DNA of 64,000 nt from Rosa chinensis (GCF_002994745.2 NC_037088.1:49691897-49755896); one strand, 5' to 3'. Positions 35,988 to 49,565 are shown, counted from the first letter of the stretch. Notes: generated by a model from the sequence alone, not told the origin. Numbers and translations are program-made.

Positions 35988-36706
35988 TTTGGTTTTCTTT
36001 ATAAAGCTTCAGTCTTTGTGGGTTTTCTTCTCCAAAGCTTTGTGCTTTTGCAGAAAATCAAAGGTTTAAGAAGACTAACGAGGTTTTCTGGGTTCATCAC
36101 TGTTCAAACAGAGCAGTCATTTTGTTAATTAACACCTCAGTATTAGTCCGCCCACGTTATTTAGATTCTTTAATTATTTTGCTATATTTTGTTCGGCTGG
36201 CAATAGTATTATACACGTGGCAAATGATTCTGCTGGGAATCAACGTCAAAGTATCTATTTTGGTTATATGTATGTGACATTTTCACTATACACAACAAGA
36301 ATAAGCTCATTTTCATTAAGAGTTGGTGGTGATTGAAGTTTGCAGGATACAAAAAGCGAAGTGTATCCTATCACAGCATGGCAACCCTCGTTTTCTTCTT
36401 CTCCCCAATGGGGAGAATTTGGCTTCTTCTATGGCAATCCCCTTGTGAAGGATTGGAGGTGAACAGTGAAGGATTGGAGGTGAACAGAGAAGTCATTGCT
36501 TAGGACCATATAAACATTATGCGGCCACATTCATGATTCTTAAGAATCAAGGGAAAATACCAAAAGTGTTGTTCATAGCTGCATGATTTGCACAACAGGA
36601 ATAAGATCATTTTCATTGAACATTTGAACATACATTGACAGTTTGGTGACTGAACTTTGCAAAATACAAAACTAACAGAATGTTCCTATCTCCCAAAGGC
36701 AAACAC
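35988..36706. other. LCBK2 upstream / RPL5 3' flank with a duplicated segment
   Basis: Bases 36290-36400 resemble 36590-36725 (shared CACAACA(A/G)GAATAAG, TCATTTTCATT and TTTTCTTC), so the tail end of the plastid L5 gene appears to have a degenerate extra copy. A 21-bp unit GAAGGATTGGAGGTGAACAG is repeated twice at 36458-36498. No other coding signal is seen. Confidence 0.6.
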
Positions 36707-38656
36707 TCATTTTCTTCCACCTCCCTTTCGACTGAAATGGTGAGACCTCAGCTTCTTCTTGCGCACTTCGGTTACTGGGCCAGTCTCTCTGAATGGCATT
36801 CCCATTAGAGCCAAAAGTGTCTGAGCTTCTTTATCTGTTTTAGCTGTTGTTTTGATGCAAACATCCATTCCCCTGCCCTTACCCAGATCAAACTTGATCT
36901 CTGGGAACACACTCTGTTCCTTAATTCCAACACCATAATTACCGTTTCCATCAAAGCTGTTCGGGTTGAGACCTTGAAAATCCCTTGTCCTGGGAAAACC
37001 CAAGTTAATGAGCCGATCAAGGAATGCGTACATCACCTGCAAAATCAACACTGGGTGCATGAGATTTCATGCAATTGGAATTATGAGATGATACATAAAT
37101 TTTCAAGGGATTAGATCCACGCACACATAATCAAACACAGGCAGAGTTCTCAAGTACAATTCTGTAAGGGAAAGGGATTTTGCTTCTTTGTCAAACTATT
37201 TAATTTTATGCAACTAACTACTGATTCCTTGTATCAATACCATCACCAATGTAGGGTTACTAGTCAGTAGTCACTAGTAACAAACACTGATGTTGACTTG
37301 GTGCACAAACCACCCTCACCACTGTAACATCAATGTGGGTATCTTTTACCACACAACTGATAGTGCAACCATCATTGCTCTCTTTCTTTCTAACAACCAT
37401 ACCTATAATCATATCCATATTGACCATACTACTTCACATCAGGTTATTTCTTCCATGTCAAAAATAGAAAGAAAGGAGGCACTATTGGCCATGGTATAAC
37501 CTTACAGATATGAATAAGCTACTCTTTTTCTGGTGCCATCATTACCAATATGTTTTACAGACTAACTTGTGACTGAGCTTTAGTTCAATCTACTACCAAG
37601 CCAAGAGGAAAAGAATATGAGTGTTGTATTACCATTGTAAACACTGCCAGACGGAATTCAGCACAAACCTCTATTCTAAATCTTGATTAACAATATTAAA
37701 TATTGCACAGGAGTTTATAAGAAACATGAATAAAGGAATTGCTCACCAAAAAATGATAAATTCAGTCTTCTAAATATCTAAAAGAAATGAAGCTGACAAT
37801 ACGATTCATCTATTAAGCAGGAAAAGAAAGCTCACATTTCCTCTGAGTGTGACAGCAATCCCAAGTGGCTGACCTTCCCTGATCTTAAACTGCGCAAGGG
37901 AAGCCTTTGCTCTTGTCTTCACAGGTCTCTGCCCTGTAATGAGCGCCAAGTCACGCATCGCTGCTTCCAATCCCTTAGCATTCTGCTGAGCATCTCCAAT
38001 ACCACAGTTCACCACAACCTTCTCAACCTTCGGAACCTACAGCAAGTTCCCCATTGCACAAATCACCAACATAACAAACTTCATTAAAGCACTCAATTTC
38101 ACAAACCCAACAATCGAACTCTCGAAATTAATACAAACAAAAAGACTCTATTTACACCAAAATCATCAACACAGAGAATTCAACATCACAATAAGTACGA
38201 AAACATGAATCCCCAAATCCAATTTTAATTAAAACTGAACCACATTGTCACTGGTTTATCTCAAATTTCATTTCTTTAACCAAAAAGTTACTTACTTTCC
38301 TAAAACCCAGTCTTTCTACACCTAAATTAGACCCCAATTCATGAACATAAAATCAAACAAACAACTAATTATATATAAAATTAGACTGAAAATACAAAAA
38401 TGGAAGCTTTATTCACCTCATGGATGTTCTGGTATGAGAACTCTTCTTTGAGCTTAGGGATGATTCTCTCAAGGTAAGCCGTCTTGAGCCGACTGGCCTT
38501 CTCCGACTCCGTCTTCTCCACCAGCACAACCTCCGCGGCCTTCACTACGCTCACATTTCTAGGGTTTCCGAACGCCAGCCGCGGAGGCGAGGCTGCAATT
38601 GGGAATTGGCCGTGAAACGACGACGTAGAGGAGCGTAAGAGCGAAGGGCACGCCAT
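36707..38656 (-). CDS. RPL5: 50S ribosomal protein L5, chloroplastic
   Basis: This is a nuclear gene for the plastid ribosome protein uL5, which binds 5S rRNA in the large subunit. Three exons (38417-38656, 37836-38036, 36707-37036) encode 256 residues. The transit peptide is about residues 1-45 ([20 protein letters not shown]...). Conserved L5 signatures follow: [69 protein letters not shown] and [15 protein letters not shown]. The C-terminal plant extension is FSRKGGGRK. The start is the second Met of the longer open frame (38683), because MACPSLL begins the typical transit peptide; the upstream Met would add MRLKQQRLV. It is divergently oriented to the CBE1-like gene across 1.9 kb. Confidence 0.96.
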
Positions 38657-40525
38657 GACTAGTCTCTGTTGTTTCAGTCTCACTGCTTGTATTTTTGAGC
38701 TTCAGTGTGAGGTAAGGTTTTGATGGGATGAGAGTAAAAGAGTCTTGAATTGGAAGTTATTTACGAAAATGTCTATTCGATGTGTGATGTGGTTTTTTTT
38801 GTAAAATCGGAGAAGGTTGGGGGTGATTGTTGGATATGGAATTTTGTGAATGAAATAGGATAAGGTGTTGTGGTTTTGGAAGAAGCTGGACATGGTAAAA
38901 GTGACATGTGATGATCATTAATCATATTGTTTTATTTTTTACAATTTATCCATCGATATTTCTCCTCGAAATAGGTTAGCAACAGGTGAAGAATCTAAAT
39001 AACGAGAAATTATGAGTCTTGGATCACTTGCATGCTTGGTTGGTGTTGTTATATTGGACCTAACCACCACTTGACAGTATCACGTAAATTAAATTAATAT
39101 TAAGAAAGGTGTGCGCTTTACATTATAAATTAGTAATAGATGAATAATCTAAGTAACGATAAATTATTAGTTTTGGACCACCCGCACACCCAATTAGTAT
39201 TGTTGTCTTGGAATAGTTCATGAACGGACAATGTCATGTAGATTAGTATAATGAAAACGGAAGCTTACATTACAGATTAGTAACCATAAACCGCCCATCT
39301 ACCCAATTGGTTTCGTTGTATTATACCAGACCATCACTTGACAATGTCGCGTAGTAATCCATAAATACATCATAATTACGCACGAATGCCTCATACATAT
39401 TTCAGTACGTGCAATTATTAAGGTAAGACGCGTGTGAACATATATTATTATCATAATACATTTGGTACATTTCTATCACAACTAACCCTTTGACAAAAAC
39501 CAAAAAACTGTTGAATTCATCTAAAAGGTCATACTCCTTCACTTCAACATCCACGCCCCTCTTCCCCACTCCTCAAGTCACAACCCTCTCTAGCTCAAAT
39601 GATCCTCAAAGATCAAATACCAGCAACTAAAAAAGTAAAAACCCTAGAAAATCCAATTAAACACATGACCATGACACACCAACAAGAAAACAAGAGAGCG
39701 TGCACGTCACAAACAACAGAAGGCGCGTGAGATCTCCTCAAAAATAGTAATATTTGTTCTCTGTGCGCTGTGAAGGTGAGCAAGGTCATTTCAGGTAAGC
39801 GAGACCCAACCAGACCACCACCCCTCCTCCATTGCTTTCTCTCTCTAAACACCTCTCTCTCTCTCTCTAAACAAACTCCATCGCTCCGATCGATATGAAA
39901 TTGTATTCGTCCCACACCAAAACCCTAATCTTTCACTGACTCATCTTCTTCGATCCCGGCCGTTCATCCCTATAAGCTTCTGGAAGATCTTGGAACATTT
40001 TGAACAAAAAAAACCCTAGGCTCATTCCGCAGCTGAGATTCTCGTCCAACATATGAGGATTCTTTGTTTTCTGCCGATTTCTTGAAATCGACGTTAGATT
40101 TTGCAGAAAGATACTTGCTTTTTGTATATATCTGTTGAGTGTTTTTGGATTGGAACAAGGTTTGATTGGGGTGGCTATGGGAAGACTGAGCTGGATCGGA
40201 GAATGAATTAGGATCTAGCGCTAGTTGATTTAGATTGATTAGGAGTTGAGGGAATTTGATTAGGTATGTGGTGATTGTTTGGAGTTTTTCGCAGCTTTTC
40301 GAATTGACTTTCGGGTTTCTGGGTTAGGAACTGGTGTAACAATCAGTGGGTGTATAAGATTGAAGGTTTGGGTTGATTTGGATGCGGATATGGTTAATGG
40401 GTTTTGTGTTTTGAGCTTGGAGTAGTGACTGTTCAATTGAAGAAGAGTGGTGGTTTTTGTGGTTCAGTGAAGAAGGTTGATTGGGTTGTAGTTGGGAGTT
40501 GGGGTATAGTGCTAGTATTTGCAGA
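38657..40525. promoter_or_regulatory. Divergent intergenic region RPL5 / CBE1-like, including 5' leader
   Basis: Bases 38960-39360 hold about three degenerate copies of a 120-140-bp repeat, each with (A/G)TCTA(A)(G/A)TAACGA..AATTA and (A/G)ACAATGTC(A/G)(C/T)GTAG-like words. A pyrimidine patch CTCTCTCTCTCTCTAAAC at 39857-39873 is of the kind found near plant transcription starts and probably marks the CBE1-like start. From there to the ATG at 40526 is about 650 nt of leader, possibly with an intron. It contains several upstream ATGs if unspliced. No TATA box was clear. Confidence 0.45.
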
Positions 40526-43500
40526 ATGAGCTTAGAGAACGAAGACCAACACTTGCCGGATCAGCCCGCCGAAACGAATCATGAAGTTAATAAGTAATGC
40601 ATTTTTCTTTGGCATTTTTGGTTTCTGTGATTGCTAGGGTATTCGGTTATATATATGTTCATTCCCTTGCCGATGGTGATGTAACAGACATTTTTCAATG
40701 ATGCAGGAAGTTAAAAATATCGTATACGAGGGAGTTTCTTCTGTCATTGAGTGAGTTAGAATCCTGCAAGAAGTTGCCAGATGGGTTCGACCGGTCATTC
40801 CTAAGGTGAATCGCCTCTTTCAAGTAGTTAGGGGTTATACATACTTGGTTTCGCTGGTTTGTTTTATCTTGCTGTACCATGGTTATTGATATTGCTTTAA
40901 TCTTGTGTTAAGTCTTGCTCATAGTTTATGCTTTCTGTTTCCATTCCTTCCCTTTTCATATCAGTGAATTCGAGGATGCTTTCAGAGGGCAAAGGCCATC
41001 TAGTGGTTTGTCAGCAAATAGTTTCAGGCGAAATGATTATGGTTCATCACCTCCTACTAGAGGTGATGCAGCTGGTTATTCGCGACTGCCTCATGGAAGG
41101 TGGGAAAGTCGTTCTTCTGGACGCAGTGATAAAGATAGTGACACGCAATCTGACAAGGACTCTGGTGAGGTTTTAGGTTAATCATGACTATTGATACTTT
41201 GATATTAAACTTCTACATATATGGTCTTCTATGTATAACTCCAAATGTATCTAGATATCTATGTTTCAGAGAATAGTTCACATGATTGTTAGTTGCTTGT
41301 GGTAGACTGGTGTCTTTACAGGTACTTCCCAAGTACCAAGCAGGCCTAGCCTGCAAATTCAGTGCATTTATTTTGAACTTAGTCATTTGGCAGAAGAATA
41401 CCTTATCATGAAACTTGGGAACTCTTATGGGGAATTAAGTCCAATCTTCCAGTAGACCAAGCGAGGTGATTTTTTATGTTTGTATGGGTAAAAGAAATAC
41501 TTACCCAGTCAAGCTAGCATTATAAAGTTCCTTTATGAGTAATTAACTGAGACTGCGAGGAAAATGGTTAAATATATCCATATTATGTTGTTATTGGATA
41601 TCCGTGGGAGTTGAGTGTTGAGGACAAATGTTGGGGGAAGCTGATATTTATGGTGAGGAGACTGGTTGTTAGACATATTGATTAGGATATAGAATTGACT
41701 AGTGGTGCCCCTGGGTGCCTGGTTAACTGTTAAGATCCTACTCTTCTACATTTCCTGTCTTGAAGCAGTGCTTTGTCCTCATTTAGTGTCAGGCTCTTTT
41801 CTGTGGCAATTCATATGGCATTCTTGTATTGCTGAGATCCTGCTCAGCTGTTTCTCCACAAATTTAGATATCTGAAATTGTATTTGCTGATCTGTTGAAT
41901 ATACAGATTCCGGAAGGCACTATGGGAACCAGGCTCGGCGGCCTTGGCAGGTCCCTGAGCATGATGGACTTCTCGGAAGTGGTTCCTTTCCAAGACCAGC
42001 TGGGTTTGCTGGAGGGATAGCGGCACCCAAAGTTCGACCTAATGATACCTACCAACTAAATAGAAGCAATGAACCATATCAGCCTCCCCGTCCTTATAAA
42101 GTAAGTTTTTGACTTGTTTGTGGCCCTACCGTGTGTGTTAAAAAATTCACAAAAAGCATAATGCCTGCAGTAGCGAACTTAATATCCACCAGTTTGATGT
42201 GCTGCAGTATTATTTTATATGTCTTTAAACCAGTATAATGCAGAGAAAAGCTTCTTAACTATATTTTTTCCCTTGTCCTATAATTTGCAGGCACCACCTC
42301 TCACACGAAAGGAGATTACCGACTCACTTAATGATGAAACTTTTGGTTCCTCTGAGTATACAAATGAGGATAGAGCAGAAGAGGAAAGAAAGAGAAGAGG
42401 TACTTGTTTTTATCTTTAGGGTGGTTACGTAGAACTGATTGCAAGTTTTCTGTGTTTTTTGTATTTTTTGTACCTCTTTAGCTTGGGTCAGTATGTTTTG
42501 CTGTCAATTATATGCAAGTTTGAAATTTGATGGCTTTTCTCCCAGATTCCTTTGAACTAATGAGGAAAGAGCAGCAGAAAGCATTTCAAGAAAAGCAGAA
42601 GCTGAAGCCAGAGAAGAATAAAGGTGGCTTTGATTTTTCTACGCTGTTGGATGATGATACCAAAGAAGAGAAGAAACTTTTGCCGAGGAGCAGTGAAATT
42701 GCTGAGCCTCGGCTACCACCAGCATCAAATAATGATGGGGAAAAGTCTAATTTACCCTTGCAAACTCCTGCATCCAGACCTCTTGTGCCCCCTGGTTTTA
42801 CTAGCACAGTTTTGGAAAGAAATCTTGGAACAAAATCCTTGAACCATCCCCATCAAGTGGAGGTAACCACTATGTACTTTTTTTTTACTAATGAAGACAG
42901 TGTTTTCCTAGATTATTGTCTTTTTAATTCTTAATGCTTAGCATAGGTTATGCTTTGAAATGATTACAATCTTGCTAATAAGTGTCGAGAGATATTTGGC
43001 TGAAGAACTTTTTAACCACGTGTGTCTAATACTGAGTTAATATAGTAGTGGATATCATGTCTGTCTTCTGATTTTGTTTAATTTTTCTGGTCGTTTTACC
43101 AATTAATTTATAGTTTTGCTAAAATACACTCTAGGGAGCCAACCTCATATGAGGGTTTCCTATTTCATACCCTATTTGCATTCATCATTAATCTGTCGCT
43201 TCTTTCTGTTAGGTTGGGAATTCTGGACTTGAGGATAACATTCTACATGGCAAAAGTAACCGTGTTGTAAATGGTACTTCTGATAATCGAGTGGAAAAAC
43301 AACCGGTTGAGCAAATGGTTTTGGGCAAGCAGCATCATGCAAGTGCAAGTACTCATGCTTCATTTGATAGTATGAGTGAAAAGAGTCTAAATTTGTTACC
43401 ACCTCAAGGTGCTTATAATAAGATAATTGGCGTGGATAGTCAATTATATAATAAAGCTAATACACCACAAGCTTTAGAAGCTTCCAAAAATAGTGAAGTG

Positions 43501-43615
43501 TTTGAGATCGATGCTGAAAAGGTGACTAATTCTACTTCAATACTGGAAAAGCTTTTCAGCGGTGCAGTACCTTTAAATGGTGTTGGCTCCTCAAATATCA
43601 TTGAGGTATTCATGG

Positions 43616-43666
<51 letters not shown>

Positions 43667-46305
43667 TAGAGTTCCTATTAAAATCTCCATTATTCGGGAC
43701 GAATTTCAAGTGCCCACATTCTTGATTCACTCTTAATTTTAAGAAATAAAATAATCTAGCATCATTTAATATGAAGTTATGATACTGAGACCTGCCTTTG
43801 ATAGGGCTCATTAGCATTATGTTTTATCAAAATTAAGTTTTCATTTTCATATTCCAACTTATGGTAAGCTTTAGATCCCAGGCAAGCAAGTTTGTGTATT
43901 TTTCTCATTTGAATCTGAAACAAAGTCAGTAGTTTGAGAAGTAGTCTCATTCATATCTTTTGTGCTTCTGCAGCCTCATGATAGCAAAGTGGATGAGGCA
44001 CTGGGCCCTCACATTGTCAACTCATCAAAGTTTGCTCAGTGGTTTCATGAAGAAGGTCTGCTGCCATCAATTTCTTGTAGTTAGAAGCTTTTTAAATTTG
44101 TTTCCAACTTTAGTCATTTAAACTTGGAATGGAAAATGTACATTTTAAGCTTTAATTAGTTCTATTTTACTGCAGACAAGAAACCTGCTAATGAGATCTT
44201 ATCCGGAAGGCCAAATGATTTGCTTTCCTTGATCGTTGGTAGTGAAAAAGCTGGACCTCATATTTCTGATGGGAAGCTACGCGATCACAGTTTTCTTAGT
44301 TTTCCCTCCCAAAACTCTGAACCTGCAGAGAGGCTTTTGACATCAAACATAGTATCTCCTCCAGTTGGAGACTCTGAGCATATGTACAAAAGTATTAAAC
44401 CAGAGGCAGTTTCAGCAGTCCTTACATGTGAAGACCTTGAGCAGTCGATTCTATCTGAAATTAGTGACAGTGGTCCGACCTTGCAGCCCCCTGTTCAAAG
44501 GTCAGTTGTACCTGATAGAAAGGCTGAGCAGCCAAAAGCCAAAGTAGATAATCATGCATCGCAGCACCTACTCTCACTGTTGCAGAAGGGAACAGGCTTA
44601 AAAGATATTGAACCATCTTTGAATCAAGAGACAGCATCTTCTGAGAAAGTTCACAACATTGATGGGACACTTATTGGCACTGCACGTCACGTTTCAAAAG
44701 AGAAAAATGCTGATAATACTTCTGATCCAGGGAAGAGTCTGACGCTTGAAACACTATTTGGAACTGCTTTCATGAAGGAGTTGCAATCAGTTGGAGCACC
44801 AGTTTCTACGAAAAGAGGCCTTGTAGGGTCCGCAAGAGTAGATGTTCCGGAGCCTCATGGGTTGCCTTTTTCAGTATCAGACAATAGTTTTGTTCCTTCT
44901 GCAATTGATGTTGGACCTAATACAAGTAATCATAGTAACAGTGACATGACAGCAAATAGAAGGAAGCAAACCAAATCAGATAAGATCGATGAGCAGTTGC
45001 TAGGTTTTGATAATCCTCAAATTGACCTAGATTCATTACAGGTTAGAACTGACTTGGGGTCTAAGATTGGCGTCTTTGATGGGCCTGCGGATATTCGACT
45101 TCCTGAAGAGGATAGCTTAATTACCGTCAGTGAACCTTTAAACATCCAAAATTTTATGTCTACCGGGAATCTAGTGAAAAGCAAAGTATTCTCCTCCCCA
45201 AACACAGAAGTTGACATTGTTGAGAAATTGGCAGCTTTGAACTCTGCCTTCAAGGATGAAAGGTCTATCATGGGAAGCCAAGAAGGTCCACCTTTTCTTC
45301 GTGGCCCTTATGATATAAGACAGCCTGATATTCCTTATCAGAACCATAATGTCCAACCTTCTTCACAGCAGCTCCATCATCCTCAAATGAATCATAGAGG
45401 AACTTTTTTTCATCCATCAGATTCTCATCCTGGCAATGCCAACTCTCAGATGAATTTTATGACGCCAGAGGGTATGATCCGAAATGATCCTCCTCAAAGT
45501 CATCAGTTTCCTGCAAATATGCTCCGTCCACCTTTCCATCATGCGAACACTGGACAATCTGGGTTTGATGCTCATCATCACCCTATGTTGCAACAGATGC
45601 ATATGGCAGGAAACTTTCCTCCGCCTCACTTGCTACAAGGATTATCCAGTGCTCCAGCCCTGCCTCCTCATCCGAACAGGGGTGCACCTTTGCCTGCTCA
45701 TCCAAACAGTCAGGTTTCTAGCTTTATGGAAGAATTGAACCCAATGGCCGGCTTTCCGTTTGGTCCTCGGCCAGTCAGCTTAGGTGGTCATGGCATGCCA
45801 TCGCCAGGTAAAACCACTTCTCTTTTCATTTGCTATTGGTGCTTGTAGTTGAATTAGTTCTCTGCCTGCTATTCTGATTTATTTGGGGAATGCGTCCATG
45901 TAGTGTCTTGGTAGAGTTTGCACCTTTACTTCTCTATATTCTAGAAATTACTCGAATCATTAAAACTATGCCCAAAGTCTCCCACAATAATTTTGAACCC
46001 CTTTGACATTCAACTTCTGTTAAACTAATGGAAACCTTCTTAATTATGTTGACCTGTTTTTTTAGTGATGAGGTTCAACTTTGAGTTTCATCTTCAGAAA
46101 CTGCATGTATAAAAATACTGACTTTCGTTAAATTTCAGCTCCTGATGTTGCTGGTGGAAGCAACCATCCTGAGGCATTGCAAAGGCTCCTTGAGATGGAA
46201 ATGAGATCAAACCCGAAACAGATTCACCCATTTGCTGCCAGTGGTGGGCATAATAGTCAAGGGATGTATGGGCATGAACTGGACATGGGTTTTGGGTATA
46301 GATAG
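40526..46305 (+). CDS. CBE1: CBE1-like eIF4E-binding protein
   Basis: Ten exons (40526-40593, 40707-40805, 40965-41164, 41907-42100, 42291-42399, 42546-42862, 43213-43605, 43974-44055, 44176-45807, 46139-46305) give 3261 nt, 1086 residues; all junctions are GT-AG and in frame. Residues 29-35 (YTREFLL) match the canonical eIF4E-binding motif Y-x4-L-hydrophobic. The rest is low-complexity and predicted disordered. It includes a Ser/Arg/Asp stretch (about 65-125), a charged helix (EERKRRDSFELMRKEQQKAF), a SSKFAQWFHEE motif near residue 480, a Pro/His/Met/Asn-rich region, and a C-terminal ALQRLLEMEMR helix. The layout fits plant CBE1 (At4g01290 as I recall), proposed to bind cap-binding eIF4E. 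Its neighbour order (RVE, CBE1, L5, STE24) supports orthology. A role in mRNA translation or storage is inferred. Confidence 0.88.
43622..43660. repeat. (CT)n microsatellite in CBE1-like intron 7
   Basis: A pure CT run of about 19 units begins only 16 nt after the splice donor at 43605/43606. It is intronic, not coding. Confidence 0.93.
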
Positions 46306-47153
46306 TTAGTCAGATGTTTGTGCTTGTGTATATCAATGTATTGACAGTCTCTTGCTCAGATGTGCAATTCAACGAATGGCGATGTGTTTAATGTTGCTTC
46401 TTTCATATTGGATGTATGGAGGCTAGTGTAAGTAATGGATTTTCTTGCCATTGGCCATGTTATTGGGTTCATTTTGTTCTTTTTTTCATTTCGGAAGCTA
46501 TGGAATTTTAAATGAGACCGAATATAGTGACAATTTCATCAGAGGTGGAGACAGCAACTTGGGTGTAAGTATAACACTACCACACCAAGTTCGTCTACCA
46601 ATTTCTATTCATCAAAATGTTCATTTCGTTTAATAATGATCCATCATTCAATCCACATGCATAAATTCAAACCGAGTTTTGATGGTAATGCATAAATTGC
46701 AAGTACAAAAGATTACTCTGTTTTTGGTTGGAGGTGCCTGGAAGGGCAAATCGACCAAAGCTTCCTATAACAAATAATATAAATAGAGGAACACCGTCTA
46801 CTAATTTTCGTCAAAAGAAATCTTCCAAAACACAAAGAGGGACACTCTCTGCGGATGAACAACCTATCGCTTTATTTTCTTGTTTGGATCAGTCGCAAAG
46901 AGTTGCAATCATAATTCACTGCCCTATTTGATTATTATTGGATTTAAGGTACAAAATGGGCCATGGATATCATGTGCGGATGTCTCTACATTTTGTAATT
47001 TCTTGCCATACTAGTTAAATAGTTCTGTAATTAGATTTTAGTCATCGAAATGATGTATAAAAGAAACGTAACCCTTCGTTCTCTTCTCTCCCTCAACCTT
47101 ACTGATCATCCGATTTGTTGTCCACTTCGGATATTTGGAGAATATGAACTATT
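46306..47153. other. CBE1-like 3' flank and intergenic DNA
   Basis: The first few hundred bases are probably 3' UTR. The open frames at 46445-46633 and 46728-46931 have no recognisable domain. No repeat was identified before the tandem duplication at 47154. Confidence 0.5.
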
Positions 47154-47339
47154 GAACTTCATCGTGAATTGCGTAGCCAAGATGGATCAATCAATCAATG
47201 AGAACCGAATTAGACCCTGTATATAGTACCTATATCACATGCCACCGAACTTCATCGTGAATTGCGTAGCCAAGATGGATCAATCGATCAATGAGAACCG
47301 AATTAGACTCTGTATGTAGTACCTATATCACATGCCACA
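47154..47339. repeat. 93-bp tandem duplication
   Basis: Two nearly identical 93-bp units (47154-47246 and 47247-47339) begin GAACTTCATCGTGAATTGCG. Only a handful of substitutions separate them, so the duplication is recent. Confidence 0.95.
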
Positions 47340-47820
47340 GAGCATACGTAACAACTTCTAGCTCGCACGACGTGGATCTCGCCTACGACATTTATTATCT
47401 TAACCAACACCCCAGTTACCTTGCTATGGTGGAGATCGACCGATATTTCATCGGGAGGTCACCCTCTCATGCTCTCTAAAAGGCTTCAAAAGATATAAGC
47501 AACACTATTCTTACATCCAAAATTAAAAACATATGAGGAGTGGACCTCCCTTATAAAAAAGACCCATTCCCTACGTAGAAAAGTCTTGATCCATAATCTC
47601 CCCACACTTACATTGGCTACTTAGCCACTCTCATAATGAAACATTCTAAGTGGATGTAGCCTGCTTTCAGGGCATAGGTAAACCACTATACATCATGTGT
47701 CATTCTCTATTTCTATCCTTCTTCTTACTTAGCCTATGAGTTATGACAACTTGACAGATTTGGCTTCGTTTTTGAGAATCAAAAACATGAAGTCTTGCCC
47801 AAGCTCTTTTGGTCATCTTA
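47340..47820. other. Intergenic, nothing identified
   Basis: No convincing open frame or repeat. The 62-codon frame at 47291-47479 runs out of the tandem duplication and looks fortuitous. Confidence 0.45.
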
Positions 47821-48400
47821 TTGCCATGACATCATGGCACCTCGTTATGATCTCAAGCCCTCCTTTATGAGATCTTAGAGCCTCCTATACGTGATTCAGG
47901 CCTCCTTTGACTGATCTCAGTGCCCCCTACGAGATTCAAGCCCTCATTTGCATGATCTCATGGCCTCCCATACATGATGCACGATCTCACGGCCTCCATT
48001 TCGAGATCACATTGCTTGTACGAGATGCATGGCCTCCTTTACATGATCTCATGATCACCTCGGCATGATACCATGCTCAATATGATCGATCTCGTCATGA
48101 TCTCGTAGTCACCTCGCGTTGATCTCATTGCCTCCCACTTGAGTGATCCCATGGTCAGATCTCCCGCTGCCGCATGTGATCCCATGATTACCTCGGTCTG
48201 ATATCACAGCCGGAAATGATTTTATCACTCGGCATGATCTCCCTGGTCATGATTGATATTATCTCGCTTGGCATCATCACCTCGACATGATCTCGCTGGG
48301 CATGCTCTTACTCTCGGTCACCTCGACATCTTATCTCACTGGGCGTCATCTTATCTCGCTGAACATGGTCACCGCAGCATGATCTTATTCCATAACACAT
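47821..48400. repeat. Degenerate CATGATCTCATGGCCTCC repeat field
   Basis: About 580 bp are built from irregular variants of (C/G)ATGATCTCA, (T/C)GGCCTCC and CTCGGCATGATC. At least twenty recognisable part-units are present, with unequal spacing of 15-35 bp. It looks like an old minisatellite that has drifted. No protein frame spans it. Confidence 0.7.
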
Positions 48401-48621
48401 ACCCCACCCCACCCCCCCCGCCCAGAGACTCGAATTCTTCCTCTTTATGCACTAAATGCTTTCGACCTTGTTAAGTTAAATTTCAATTGTACGTGTAGGT
48501 TCTTCAGTTTAATTAGTTGTTCTAGCTTCTTCTTCTTTTTTTGGACAAAAAAGAGATTTCATTAAACACCTCACTGGTAGCAAATACAAGACAGCCCAAA
48601 AGCAGGAATAGGTTAAATGAA

Positions 48622-49024
48622 GAGGCTCTAATGAGGACCACTGTAATAAGAACTAGTTTAAGATTTTTTGATTAATGGTTGTGAGACCTATTTTTCGATT
48701 ATATTTCAGCAAATCAACCGTTAGATGTTTAGATATTCATGAGCATATCACTTTTACAAATTTTCAACCAAATTAGAAATCGTTAAGGCATTTATAATAG
48801 TAATTTATCATTTATAAACATGAATGGTTCAAATTTTACAAATTTGGTTCGTCCATTTGTTTGATCAAGTCCAACTAATAGGGTCACGAGGAAGTTCAAA
48901 AAGTTGGGTCATGTTTAAAATATAAGAAATTATTCAGTGCACCTACGTGCATTTACACCAACATAAATGTTATTGAATAGTGGGTCTCACAAAAAAATTA
49001 TCAACTAGTCCTCATTAAAGTCTC
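48622..49024. mobile_element. Small MITE with imperfect terminal inverted repeats
   Basis: The left end GAGGCTCTAATGAGGAC and the reverse-complemented right end GAGACTTTAATGAGGAC differ at two positions. The interior is AT-rich. No target duplication was recognisable, so the family is open. Confidence 0.55.
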
Positions 49025-49565
49025 TCCCATATTTTAAATATGTGTATCACTAGCAAAAACAAAAACAAAAATTGGGAATAGTTTATCAAATGTTACATAA
49101 TGTTTAGTTCTCTGTGGTAAGTCGGCTAGCTGCAACACCAATCTACATCCCTATCATGTTACTGCTTTAAGCACATTTCATATATATTATCCATAAAAAA
49201 TGACATTTGTACATCTTGTTTTTGTTTGTGGTACAAGAAAATGAGTTTATTCATATAGAACTGAATCAATTATTACATTTGACAAGTTGATATAATTCAT
49301 AAGAGAATTGTGAGAATGGAGCGTAACGCTCCGCCAACTCCCGCAAGGGAGGCCTCTCGACTGCGGCCAGTTTCAGGTGGTGGTGGTCTTGTGTTTTTAA
49401 CTACGAAGGGGATCTGCTTCCCTTTTTCTAGTCTTCCTCTTGGTGGTGTCGGCGGTTTCTGGCGGTACTCCTTGCTCCTAGGCTGTTGCCTATTTCTGTT
49501 CATCGCCGGTGCTGGATGTGGTGACGGTGGTTTTGAGGCCGATCTATAGGTGGATCGGTGCGTTA

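Noticed and set aside
47821..48400. Repeat field considered as a CRISPR-like array
   Set aside because: Units and spacers are irregular and the genome is a plant; there is no constant repeat and no associated genes.
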